The notes beneath the pieces are model-generated. The model was not told where the DNA came from and ran no database searches. It saw nothing but the letters and a program-made list of their open reading frames with translations. The position numbers and the translations under genes were made by a program. From NCBI GenBank assembly GCA_902806565.1, contig CADCXA010000040.1, forward strand, positions 372,001 through 436,000: a DNA stretch of 64,000 bases. Reading direction: 5' to 3'. This stretch comes from Hypoxylon rubiginosum (lineage: Eukaryota > Ascomycota > Sordariomycetes > Xylariales > Hypoxylaceae). The stretch's first letter is position 1, and each line of letters begins with the position of its first letter. Below, piece after piece: positions 23,768-33,577 of the stretch.

Positions 23768-25209
23768 GCACCCGAGGAGGGGTATCCGCGCCCATACCTG
23801 GCGCCTGTGCCTGAGTCGTCTTATCACGCGTCTCCTGCAGCTGAAGAAGTGCAACCTAATCCTTCTCGACTGCCCAGTCTCCGTCCCCGGCATGATAGAC
23901 GAGGTCGCGATATCGGCGGCTGGTGATGAACGGAAGCCATGCTATAGTCGATAGCCTCTTCTAGTGGAGGTTTCCTTTTCTTTTTCTTTTCACGCACGCG
24001 ACGTTTTATGGAACAGGTAATCGGCATAGAAATTTGCATTGGTTTGTTTTTCGACACGGCATCTCGACGGATTGGCAAAGTGGCAAAGATCGATCTGATT
24101 ACGACGGTCTTCCGCAGTTCTCTACTTCGACTCGACTCCCATTCATGACATCTTTGCTCGGCGTTAGGGGAGTTATAATTCACACGACGGATAAGGTGGT
24201 AATGTCACATACGAACCGCACTACAGGCACTCGATGCATCTTTTTTCCCCCCGGCCATTCAATTACCCACACACATACAGAATCACAATCACCCAACTTG
24301 ATGATGAGCATGAACCCCCCCAAGGAAGACGGTTGTTATTAGACTAGGAAGTCTCTTTTTTCTCCACCGACACCCGCAAGTACAGAAACAGAAAACCCTT
24401 TTACGGTTAGGAATATCCAGCCTCAGGACGAGGGAGGTGGCACGACACGCGAAAACGTTGATCGTCAAACGTTGATCATCGGAGCGCCCTCTTAATACAC
24501 CCCTTCACACTGTCCGAGATTACGCTGGATTGCACTTCTTACTTCAGATAGGCAAAGTAGGCACTTAATTGAGCGCCGAAATTTGAGTGAAGTTGCAAAT
24601 GATTTCGCGGTGTGTTATGTTGTTGCTTCTTGCTGATACCACGTTGTTGTTGCTTCTAATGTACGAGTAATATGCACCCGGAACGGGGACGGAAACAGAG
24701 AGAGAAAGAAGTTGTTATGAAAACGCAAGCAAGTCTTGATTCCTTCATGTAGAATAATGCATGCATATAGGATCAGACGCAGAAGCTTCGCCACAAGGAC
24801 AGACAACAAGAGAATAGGTACCTCTTCAACAATTGACATTATTGTTTATGAAATCCGACGGTGCAAATATGAAATGATACGCAGGTGAATGTATGCCGGC
24901 TTCTAATAAACCAGCCATCCGGCCACAAAATGACCTCCCATCGTCAGCACCTCGAGAGGTATTCGAATGTCTAACTATATTCTCCCTGACCGGATTATCT
25001 TTCAATGAGAACTAGAAAAATGGTGAGCCTAATTCCGCTGTAGCCTTGCCATCGTATGGCTAATTCTCGAACTTTATATATCCTTTTCTTCATTGCTCTT
25101 ATAACTACCCACCCCTCCATCTTCTCCCAACCCAACCTAACCTGCCTTACCCCTAGCCCCCCTTTTTTCTTCTCTTCTTCTTTATCACTTGCTAACTCAC
25201 CTAACTCAC
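23768..25209. other. Intergenic, 3' region of two convergent genes
   Basis: Lies between the RING gene (+) and the phosphotransferase gene (-), which converge. The first 159 bases continue the RING frame beyond its TAG. The rest shows only short frames, a TTGTTGTTGCTTCT-like stretch near 24620-24660 and a pyrimidine-rich tract (25080-25200) next to the phosphotransferase stop. No gene seen. Confidence 0.6.
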
Positions 25210-26693
25210 TCACAGCTTAGCCGCCGCCGCCCCTTTCCCTTTCCCTTCCCCCTTCTTCCCCTCCTCCTCCTCCCCCCTCTTCTCCACCTCCCTGCGCACG
25301 AGCACCCAGGCGAACTCGCCGAGCGGCCGGAAGGCGGCGGCGTGCCTCCGGGCGTCGGCGCTGCTGGCCTGGCGCGTGGCGACCCGCGCCGCGATCCCCT
25401 GGCAGATGGCCGCCAGCCGGAACACGCTGAAGGCGCACGCCCAGGCTACCTCGTCCGCGCCCGGCGTCCACCCTTTCTCTCCTCCCGCCGCGGCGTACCA
25501 CGCGATGATGTCGGACGGCGTGGGGAGGCCCGGGGTCGCGCCGGGGAGGAAGCCCGGGTGCGGGGCGGCTGCTGATAGGGCTTCGGCTTTGGCTTCGGGG
25601 GTGGAACTGGGAGAAGAAGTTGAAGATGAGGATGTGGACGAGGACAAGGCAGAAGACAGCTCGGCGCTGACAAACGGGTGCAGCAGGTTCGCCAGGTCGC
25701 TCAGCGGGTGCCCGATCGTGCTCATCTCCCAGTCGAGGATCCCCGCGACTCGGGGCCTCTCCGCGTCGAACACGACGTTATCGATCTTGTAATCCCCGTG
25801 CACCAGCGTAGCCCGGTCCCGCGGCCTCCGCGCCTCGTCGGCGAAAAACCCGACCAGCTCGTCCATGTGCGGGATCTCCCCCACGAGCTCTCCGGTGTCG
25901 ACGTCGCGCGCGCGCGCCTGCGCGTCGCATATCGACCGCCACGTGGCCAGCTGGCGCCCGTAGAAGCCGGCGCGGCGGCCGAAGGAGCCCAGCCCGGCGG
26001 CGTCCGGGTCCACGGCGTGGAGGGCGGCTAGGGCCTCGACGGCGGCGCGCCAGAGGGACGTGCGGTCGGACGGGGACGAGGCGGTGGGCATGGCGGCGTC
26101 TTCGAAGATGCGGCCGGGGACGTAGGACATGATGTAGAAGGGGGTGCCGAGGACGGAGGGGTCCTCGCATAGGCAGTAGGCGCGCGGGACGGGGACGACG
26201 GGGACGCCGCTGTGGGTAGTGGGGGAAGAGAGGCGGGATAGGGCGGCGATGATGCGGTGCTCGCGCTCGACCTTGTGGGCCGACTGCGACAGGAGCTTGC
26301 CGGGGGGCTTCTTGCGCAGGACGTACCGCGCGCCGTCGGCGGCGGTTAGCTGGTACGTCGGGTTGGACTGGCCGAAGCCGAACTAGAGGGGTAGGGCGTG
26401 TTAGTTTTGGTGTTTAGGGGTAGATTGGTTTGGAAGGCGATGGTATATAGGTAGTGTTGAAAGGGAGGGGGGGAGGGAGATCAGATATCAACTGTCCCCC
26501 CTTATTTCCTTCGTCTCCCTTAAAAGCGCTGGCAGCAATGAAAAGAACAACCACCATAATTGCTATAGTGATGAAGAATATATAGTATACGAACCTGCTT
26601 CACATCCAGCGGGACCTTGATCTCGGGCACATTCTCGCTAATGTAGCGCTCCAAGGCCGCGGTATCAATGGGATGCCTCACACGACCCGCCAT
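25210..26693 (-). CDS. APH-family phosphotransferase, ACAD10/11 kinase-domain-like
   Basis: Two exons: 26595-26693 (33 codons, MAGRVRHPID start) and 25210-26382, joined at phase 0 across a 212-nt intron with an AACTAAC branch region; 423 aa. It is a protein-kinase-like aminoglycoside/choline phosphotransferase fold. Seen: GFGQSNPTY nucleotide loop right after the junction, YVLRKKPPG with the ATP-binding Lys, E-REHRII, catalytic HGDYKIDN (228-235) and Mg-binding LDWE (D250). These match the N-terminal kinase domain of ACAD10/11, which in animals phosphorylates 4-hydroxyacyl groups for beta-oxidation. Here it is a separate protein without the acyl-CoA dehydrogenase part. Substrate inferred only. 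The C-terminus has a charged Glu/Lys/Gly-rich tail (EKRGEEEEGKK). Exon 2 is much richer in GC than its flanks. A true antibiotic-resistance enzyme is unlikely. Confidence 0.88.
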
Positions 26694-27327
26694 CGTCTCG
26701 TCCGTACTACTGTTTACGAATGATAAATGAAAGAAAGAAAAAGGCTGTCAATACGCTAGATCGTCTACTTGATTAAGCACTATCATCCATCCTATAGCGT
26801 GTCGTCGTTCTTTGGCTAATGAAGGTGGAAGAAACGGTGAAGAGGAGAGAAATCATACGAAAGACTAATCGTCCCCAATCTCACAGCAATATTGTAGTTA
26901 CACAGGCACACAGTGTAAGAGCTTCAGTAAAAGCAAACATACCAAGCCGATCGACGTCCTTGGGGGTTTGCACCGGTGCCGAGGTAAGTTACCAACCCGG
27001 AAGGCGGTAACATGCCGTTCCCCCACCGCCCCCTTTTATTCCCCTATGATTGGACAAGTTCGCTATCTCCGACTTCTGCCATGCTACCCCTCTGCTCTTT
27101 TCTGCCCCTCCCCCGCATAAGTCGCATCTGCATCTGGAGCTTCACTTAAGCCGCTCTACGGAATCGTCTACTTGCCAAGACCCTTGGGGTTTTTCGATAC
27201 CATTGGATGGATGGAGATCTCCAAAGATTTGCATAAAGGTTGCTTAAAGCTTTCTATTTTTATATACATACCTTCATACACCTCCTCCATACCTCTCCCC
27301 TCTCCAAGTGCTACATGCGCATCATCA
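26694..27327. other. Intergenic, phosphotransferase promoter and utp12 3' region
   Basis: The upstream region of the phosphotransferase gene and downstream region of utp12, both on the minus strand. Only short chance frames seen. Confidence 0.55.
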
Positions 27328-30297
27328 TCACGATACGTGCACAAAGGTCCGTTTCTTGACGTTCTGGCCATCGCCGTCGTCCCAGTTCTCGTCCACATAC
27401 TCCTTGACGCCCTTGTCCCGGATCTGCAGCCCGGCGATCTTGAGCGCCGCCACGTTGTACCCCATCTCGTCCTTCTGCCGCTGCAGCGCCCGCCGCAGGT
27501 TCGCCCGGATGCCGTCCAGCGTCGTCCGCATCGTCCGGCTGCCCACGATCTGCCGGTGGTGCGTCTTCAGCATGAAGAAGAGGATCCGGCACGTCAGCGG
27601 CACGTTCATCAGCCGCGTCGCGAACAGGTTGAGGAAGGTGAAGAGCATGGGGACCGAGGCGAACGGGAGGACGAGGAGCGCGTCGTTCAGCGCCGACGCT
27701 GCTGGTCTTTGCAGTATCTTCATCACGTATTCCTCGGCGCTGATCCCGCCGTGCGCCATGAACATCGTATCCCGCTGCGGTGGTGCGGTATTGGGGTTCG
27801 ACGCCTTGGCTTCTTCCCATTCCTTCATGACGTGCAAATCTGTCATGCCCAGCTCTAGTGCTTCTTGGATCCGTTCGCCGTGATTTAATGTCTCTGATGT
27901 TTGTTTTGTTGCCGCCCCGATCTCTCCGTTCTCCTCGTCGCCATCAAGATCTTGCTCCAGGGATTTCGTTAATGTGCTCTCATATAATTCCTCGATCTCC
28001 TTTTCTCTCTCTTCTTCGAGGAATATCTGCTCATCCGTTTCTTCCCATACTCGGATGCTCTTGTCGTGGCTGGCGCTGACGATGAACGGCGGTTCGCTAC
28101 TCTGGCTTATTGCTAGAGCCCATATTTCCCCGTGATGGCCGTCTAGTCGCTGTATCTGCTCAAACTTGTCGCCATCCCAGTATTTTATCGTCCGGTCTTT
28201 GCTGGCGCTGAAGAAGTGGTGTCCATTCCCTTCGCGGTTATTCGGTAGAAACTTGACCTGGAGAATACTGTCTTGATGTGCTAGCAACGCTTTATGGCAA
28301 TCACCAAAGTCAAGCCCCCATATCCTGATATTCTTGTCTGCCGAACATGTGACGATCAACTTGCTGTCGTAGGAGATGTCCATATCCAGGACCGGCAGTT
28401 TGTGGCCGTATAGGTTGAGATATAATTTCAAGGAATCCACGAAGAACACCTTCACCGTGCTATCCAATAGAGCAACGGCTAGAAGCCTGGCGTCCGGAGA
28501 AAATTTGAGACTCAAAATATCATCGGAGACTTTCAGTGTTCGTGCATGTGCAAGTTTTAAGCGGGACGTAGTTCGTGTTGTTCCGAGAACTTCCTCTTGC
28601 ACGACCTTAACATTCCAAAATTTGGCGGATTTATCGGCGCTTCCGGATACTATCGACCTGCCGTCCGGATGAATCTGCAAAGACCATATCGCGCCTTCGT
28701 GAGCAGTGACGCTGTCTAGTAGAGTACCCGTAGCCACCTCGAATAATTCGATTTCGCCGCCTTTGGTTCCAATAACGACGAGTCTGTCTCCAGGTAAGAA
28801 CGCGCAGCATAACGCATACCCACACTCTAGTGTTTTACCACACTTCTGTGTTAACATCGACCAAATCTTGAGGTTTCCGTTGGAGGCAGAAGCCAACCAC
28901 TTGTCGTCAGAGCTCAGAGCCAGAGATCGAATATCCGCTCGATGACCGGGAATTTCGATTGATAAGGCTCTCTCGTAGTCGGGGACGTCATCCTGCTTCG
29001 ATTTCTTGCTTTTCTCCTTCAGGGGCATGTTGTACATCTCCAGCTGGTTATTTGTCGTGCTGACCAGCAACTGAAGCATCTTCTTGCCGTGTATATCAGC
29101 CCAATCCACGGATTTCACTTTTCCACCTGTCCGAATGATCAAATGTTGCGCAAAGGCTTCCGTTATGTCGGCACTGCTCGCGTCTTCATCTTGCTCTTGC
29201 TCTCCGTCTGGTTGAACATCACCATTCGCTTCCCCCTTCTTCTGGGCAAGTTTCTCTCTTCTTCTCTTCTTCTTCCTAGCCAGGCTCTTTTTAATCTCTG
29301 CTTCATTTCGTATCCTCCATATCTCGACAGATTTCTCGGATCCATGTACGGCAAAGAAGTCCCGACGGGGATGGAAGACGACCTCGGTTGCTCTATCCTT
29401 CCCATTTCGAAATAGAGTGCCTCGGTCTCGTAGGTATTGCATATTAGCAGGCACGTCGACTTGCTGTCTTGATGCAACTAGCGAAGCGACATCGAGAACC
29501 CAGACCTTCATCTCGCCAGCATTTCCCGCGGTTATACAGCCGCTGTAATCAGGCGAGATCCCCAGCGCCCAGCACTCGCCATTCGTCTGGGCGATGTGAG
29601 TCTCGATGCAGTGTCTCGATCCCAGGTCCCAGAGTTTGATCAGCGCATCCTTTCCGGTGGTAAGCAGGAAACCCTCGGACGAAGCGTCGTCTGCGCCATC
29701 CAGGACCATGGCCTGCGAGTCTTCTCCTTCTGCAACCTCCTGTTGCGGCTCTACGAATTGTAGGCCAGTGATCTGTTCCTTGTGACCGCGAAGTTTGAAT
29801 TGTCCAACCTCCGCTACCAGATCCCAGATTATGACATTGGTGTCTCTCGAGCCACTTGCGAGTCGGACGCCGGATCGGTCGAATGCTAGGGTGGTGATAG
29901 CTGAGCGGTGGCCGTTGAAGGTAACGAAGGGGCTCGGGTCCTTGCTCCGCCATAATCGGATGCTGCCATCCTCGTAGCCGGCGGCGAACAGGTCCTCGTT
30001 GATCTTGCTCTCTGCTATGGCAGTTACCTGCGCAGAACACTTTTCATCTTTCCACCGTTCGACGACATCGCCCGTCTTGATATCCCAACATACTAGCTCT
30101 TCATTTGCTGCGACGACGGCTTGGCCAGCACCGGTGCTAGAGCGGTTCTGCTGAGTCCAGACAATATTTGAGGTACTGGAAGTAACGAGACCAAAGGAAT
30201 TCGAGTGCTCGTATTTTCTAAAATGCAATCGCTATTAGCGCAAGATATACGCGACAGCGTATCAAAGAATTGGCACTTACAGGTAAGACTTGACCAT
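27328..30297 (-). CDS. utp12: U3 snoRNP subunit Utp12 (Dip2), WD40 protein
   Basis: Two exons: 30281-30297 (ATG plus five codons, MVKSYL across the join) and 27328-30217; 64-nt intron, 968 aa. The tiny first exon restores the MVKSYL-KYE start typical of Dip2 and replaces the spurious in-frame ATG at 30228. Utp12 belongs to the UTP-B subcomplex of the nucleolar small-subunit processome and acts in 18S rRNA maturation. Seen: two WD40 propellers (about 20-700) with repeats such as HRSAITTLAFDRSGVRLASGS, IIWD, HEGAIWSLQIHPDGRSIVSGS and DKNIRIWG; a charged Glu/Lys segment near 310-345 inside the first; and the helical Utp12 domain at about 770-960 (YVMKILQRP, LFFMLKTHHRQIVGS). Length compares with 943 aa in yeast. 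It is divergent from arpc2, with 397 bp between start codons. Confidence 0.95.
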
Positions 30298-30694
30298 GGT
30301 TGCGACAGGTTTGGACCCTGAAAGCTGAATTTCTCCCACTCAAAAAGTCGACTCTTAACTTTTTTTTTCTCTTTCCCTTTAGAAGAGCACGCGATAAGAA
30401 TTTCTTATCGAAGACTTAATCGATAAGAATAGCGCAATACGGATATACGGTCTGTACGGTCTGTACGGTCTGATGGTGCAGACGGTGTTGCATGGTGCAC
30501 GGGCCTCTGTTCGCTACGTAACTGTGTCCAGCTGTATTGCGGCTTGTGCCCCACCAAAAGGCAGCACTGAACCTCATTGAACCTCAGCGAACCAGAAACC
30601 ACCTACTGAACCACTCCATCCAACGTTTGAGTTCCAGCTCCATACAACAGAACCGGTTCTCATTCTCGAAGCGAGCAGTTCCGTCCTTACCACG
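30298..30694. promoter_or_regulatory. Shared utp12/arpc2 divergent promoter
   Basis: 397 bp between two outward-facing start codons. It contains a perfect inverted repeat CGATAAGAA-T-TTCTTATCG (30392-30410), a further CGATAAGAAT at 30421-30430, and a tandem GGTCTGTAC element (about 30452-30472). The GATAAG cores would suit a GATA-type factor. A shared promoter is inferred from position only. Confidence 0.6.
30392..30410. promoter_or_regulatory. GATAAG palindrome
   Basis: Nine-base arms CGATAAGAA/TTCTTATCG around a single T. A third direct copy of the arm lies 10 bp downstream. Location in a promoter is seen; factor binding is inferred. Confidence 0.5.
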
Positions 30695-31919
30695 ATGCTG
30701 CTTCTAGACTACCAGAACGTTCTCATAGAGTCTATTCTCAAAGAGAGGCTTTTCGGGTAAGACGACACAAGCATTGCTATCTCCCTAATGGAAAGCCTAA
30801 CACTCTACTTAGAGCCCCTCCCGCTTCTATCGATCAGACCGTTTCCGACTTCGACGGCGTAACCTTCCACATTTCCACTCCCGAGGCCAAGACCAAGATC
30901 TTGATTTCGATTCAAATCCGATGCTTTAAGGAGCTCGTCCAGTACGGCGCCGAGCAGGTGCTCCAACGCGAGTATGGACCCTACGTCGTAGCCCCAGAAG
31001 TCGGCTATGATTTCTCGGTTTTGGTCGACTTGGAGAATCTACCAGCAGAAAAGGGTACTACACAATGGAATTGGCCTTGTCTAAAGATTGTGATGTTAAC
31101 AGAGGCTGCAGAGGAAAGGGAAGAGCTGGTCACGAAGATCTCCTTGCTGAAGCGGAACGCAATGGCTGCGCCGTTCGAGCACGCCTATACCGAGCATTAC
31201 AAATTAAAGGAAGCCGCTTCCAAGTTCACTTCGGAAGAAGCACCTCAAGGTGTTCAGGAAGGAAGCGAGGTTATGGCTATCCACTACCGCGACGAGGAAG
31301 CTATTTATGTCAAGGCAAGCCACGACCGCGTGACCGTCATCTTCAGCACCATCTTCCGGGAAGAGACCGACAGGGTATTCGGAAAGGTGTTTATCCAAGA
31401 ATTCGTCGATGCGCGACGAAGAGCCATCCAGAACGCGCCGCAAGTCCTGTTTAGGAACGACCCACCGCTAGAACTGCAAGGAGTTCCGGGTGTGCAGGCT
31501 ACTTCCGGCGGAGAGATTGGATACGTCACCTTTGGTAAGTTACTCGCCGAGAAGCCTCTAGAAAGCAATACTGACCCGAGGAAGTTCTATTCCCACGACA
31601 CTTGACGCCCCAGCGAATGCCCGATGTTATCTCTCACATCCAGACCTTCCGAGATTATTTCCACTACCACATCAAAGCATCCAAGGTCTGGACAAGCCAA
31701 ACCCCCCACACCCATTACTGTACTAACTGGATTTTAAGGCATACATCCACTCCCGAATGAGAAGGAGAACGGCAGATTTCCTACAAGGTAAGTCCCCAAG
31801 CGTAATTCGGAGAGTTGCCCGTGCTTATAATTATTACAGTCCTCCGAAGAGCCCGGCCGGAAAACGAGGAGAAGGAGAGAAAGACGGCAAGTGGAAGAAC
31901 CTTCAAGGTTCAGTCTTGA
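30695..31919 (+). CDS. arpc2: Arp2/3 complex 34 kDa subunit (ARPC2)
   Basis: Six exons: 30695-30756, 30813-31054, 31103-31534, 31585-31685, 31739-31787, 31840-31919; 321 aa, the usual ARPC2 length. ARPC2 forms, with ARPC4, the structural core of the Arp2/3 complex that nucleates branched actin at endocytic patches. Seen: N-terminal LLDYQNVLIESIL, then DFDGVTFHIS, KTKILISIQIRCFKEL, KISLLKRNAMAAPFE, TVIFSTIFREETDRVFGKVF, VTFVLFPRHLTP, FRDYFHYHIKASKAYIHSRM, DFLQVLRRARPE, all at the expected places. Five introns of 48-56 nt have good signals (TACTGAC, TACTAAC). The second (31055-31102) is 48 nt and stop-free, so its retention would insert 16 residues without breaking the frame. Removing it restores AEKEAAEEREEL, which fits the family better. 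Start chosen because it gives the conserved N-terminus. Confidence 0.95.
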
Positions 31920-32458
31920 GAATGTTGCTTAGAAAGGCTTTCCCTCTTGAAATGGGGAAGAAACCCGGACTCATACCCCCTACATGTGCAATGCCAACGA
32001 AAATTACAACGACGAATTGAGATGCCAACCTTCCATATTCTCGTACCATTTATGTGCCACGATAATGCGGTGCTTTCGTCAGTTGCAGTAGTAAATACTT
32101 GTAATGGGACTGAGTGCTGGACGTTGCCTTGTTCATGAAACTGTCGATGTTTTCTAAAGTACCCCACGGCTCAGCTCCCTCCTAACTCGCAGTCTAGTGG
32201 CATTGGGTACTGCTGTTTTCACGGAAAGAAGTTGAAATATAAGATTCCGCCTTGGATAGCAAGCTCGGCGTCAATATGCCAGTGCTTGGTAATGAATTCC
32301 CTGTTGCCAAGTGCTATCCGCGCCACTTCGGAGCGAGCTCTACTAGAATTCGCCTGGTCGAGTTTCACCATATCGATTACACGCGTCACGAAGCATCACC
32401 ACTGAAAGCTCTCAGCCGGGGACTGGCAAAGGTATATAATTACGTACTACGATAATTA
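31920..32458. other. Intergenic, arpc2 3' region
   Basis: Downstream of arpc2; only short chance frames. Nothing recognised. Confidence 0.5.
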
Positions 32459-32610
32459 CTGGCACGAAACGTTGCCAGCTACTATAGGGCCGAGTTGGTT
32501 CGGCCTAGCGGATACTATTCTTAGACTACCTATCCTTAAAAGCATGGTTACAAGTATTCCTAGGCCCTGGAGTTCGATTCCCCAGATGGCCAGCTTTTCC
32601 CTTCCTTTTT
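32459..32610 (+). ncRNA. Candidate structured, tRNA-like pol III RNA
   Basis: Three hairpins can be drawn: CTGGCA/TGCCAG (32459-32478), GGCCGA/TCGGCC (32488-32505), and GGCC-CTGG/CCAG-AT-GGCC (32563-32591) whose loop contains AGTTCGATTCC. GGCCGAGTTGGTT resembles a pol III A box (Leu/Ser tRNA type), and AGTTCGATTCC a B box, about 80 nt apart. T4 and T5 runs follow at 32595 and 32606. No 7-bp acceptor stem can be formed, so it is not an ordinary tRNA. It may be a tRNA pseudogene or an unrecognised pol III RNA; transcription is inferred. Confidence 0.3.
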
Positions 32611-32818
32611 CTTACTATCAATTCAAGTAATTCAAGTGTCATAATAGTAGTCTAATCCCTGCCTTATACCCCTTTTCTTTTTTTACGTAAATGTTCACCT
32701 CCATATCTGTCCAAGCAAGATCGATAGATGCCTAAGCAGGCAAATGGTAGCAGGAGATGATACCTATGCCATAGATATGGGCTGGGTCTAGACTATCGCC
32801 CGCATCCCACTTCCCCCC
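32611..32818. other. Intergenic spacer
   Basis: Pyrimidine-rich start, then unremarkable DNA; nothing recognised. Confidence 0.4.
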
Positions 32819-32995
32819 TTAGAAATAAAACGTATGTAGTATGAAGAACACGAACAAAGCTATAGGGATTATAAACGAAATGATGACTTCGATGCTCACC
32901 ATCGCGTCTGCGACGATCAAGGTGAGCTCCAGTATATCTCCCGCATAAGGGAACGTTTGAAGCTGTGGTTCGAGAATATCGGCTACTGGTAACAT
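32819..32995 (-). CDS. Small single-pass membrane protein, unknown (58 aa)
   Basis: A 58-codon ORF with ATG and TAA. The N-terminal half is amphipathic and acidic (ADILEPQLQTFPYAGDILEL). The C-terminal 24 residues are strongly hydrophobic (IISFIIPIALFVFFILHTF), a clear transmembrane candidate ending almost at the C-terminus, as in tail-anchored or small subunit proteins. The start context is CGCACCATG. I recognise no family. It could also be the last exon of a larger gene or a chance frame; the neighbourhood (arpc2 and the Cys-rich gene) gives no clue. Confidence 0.35.
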   Translation of the reverse strand: MLPVADILEPQLQTFPYAGDILELTLIVADAMVSIEVIISFIIPIALFVFFILHTFYF

Positions 32996-33577
32996 GGTGC
33001 GGTTTGTTTGGCGTATGCTGATAAGATTATGCGGTAGTTTATATGGTTGAAGACGTCGATATTAAGAACTTGAATAAAAAGATAAGGAGGAGGATAGATG
33101 GAGGATAGATAGAGTATAAATAAGACGTCAACGTCTCTTGGGGCTCCTTGAGTCCTTGGGATACAGATACACTTGGAATGGCAATTTTTCTTCTAGATAA
33201 TTCGCGAAGATGGACATGTCACTAACATACTACTAGACTCTCCTAGAAAACAGGAGAACACACGACTTTAGTACTTATATGAGAACATAAGGTATCAATT
33301 TGTATTAACGTTACATGCGTACCCGCTCTGACACTCTGTACCTCGTTAGGTAAGGCATACGGACAGTAAACCAATCTACCGCAGACCCGTCGTCGGTTTG
33401 CTTATGTTACATCCCTTTCGCATAATGATACAGTAATGATACAAGCAATAAACGATACATACCTACCTACCCCTAGGCACCTAAACAACTAGGCTGGAGA
33501 GCTGCAGTGAGTGCTCCTGAGGCGATGATAGCCTAGAAAAGGTTCTCTCACGGTTCGTTAAGGCAGGTCTACTTACC
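32996..33577. other. Intergenic
   Basis: AT-rich DNA with no recognised gene. It holds a CATACCTACCTACCCC copy of the dispersed repeat near 33458-33474 and, at its right end, the 3' region of the Cys-rich gene. Confidence 0.5.

Noticed and set aside
23619..23954. 111-codon frame overlapping the RING-gene 3' end
   Set aside because: It is in a different frame from the RING exons. The RING frame itself continues through this interval with a more protein-like composition.
25210..26693. Antibiotic-resistance aminoglycoside kinase
   Set aside because: The APH fold is shared by many metabolic kinases; sequence details (GFGQSNPTY, VLRKKPPGKLL, CEDPSVLGTPFYIM) match the ACAD10/11 kinase branch.
30218..30228. 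ATG at 30228 as the utp12 start (MHFRKYEH)
   Set aside because: The ATG lies within the intron 3' end; the spliced model with MVKSYL gives the conserved N-terminus.
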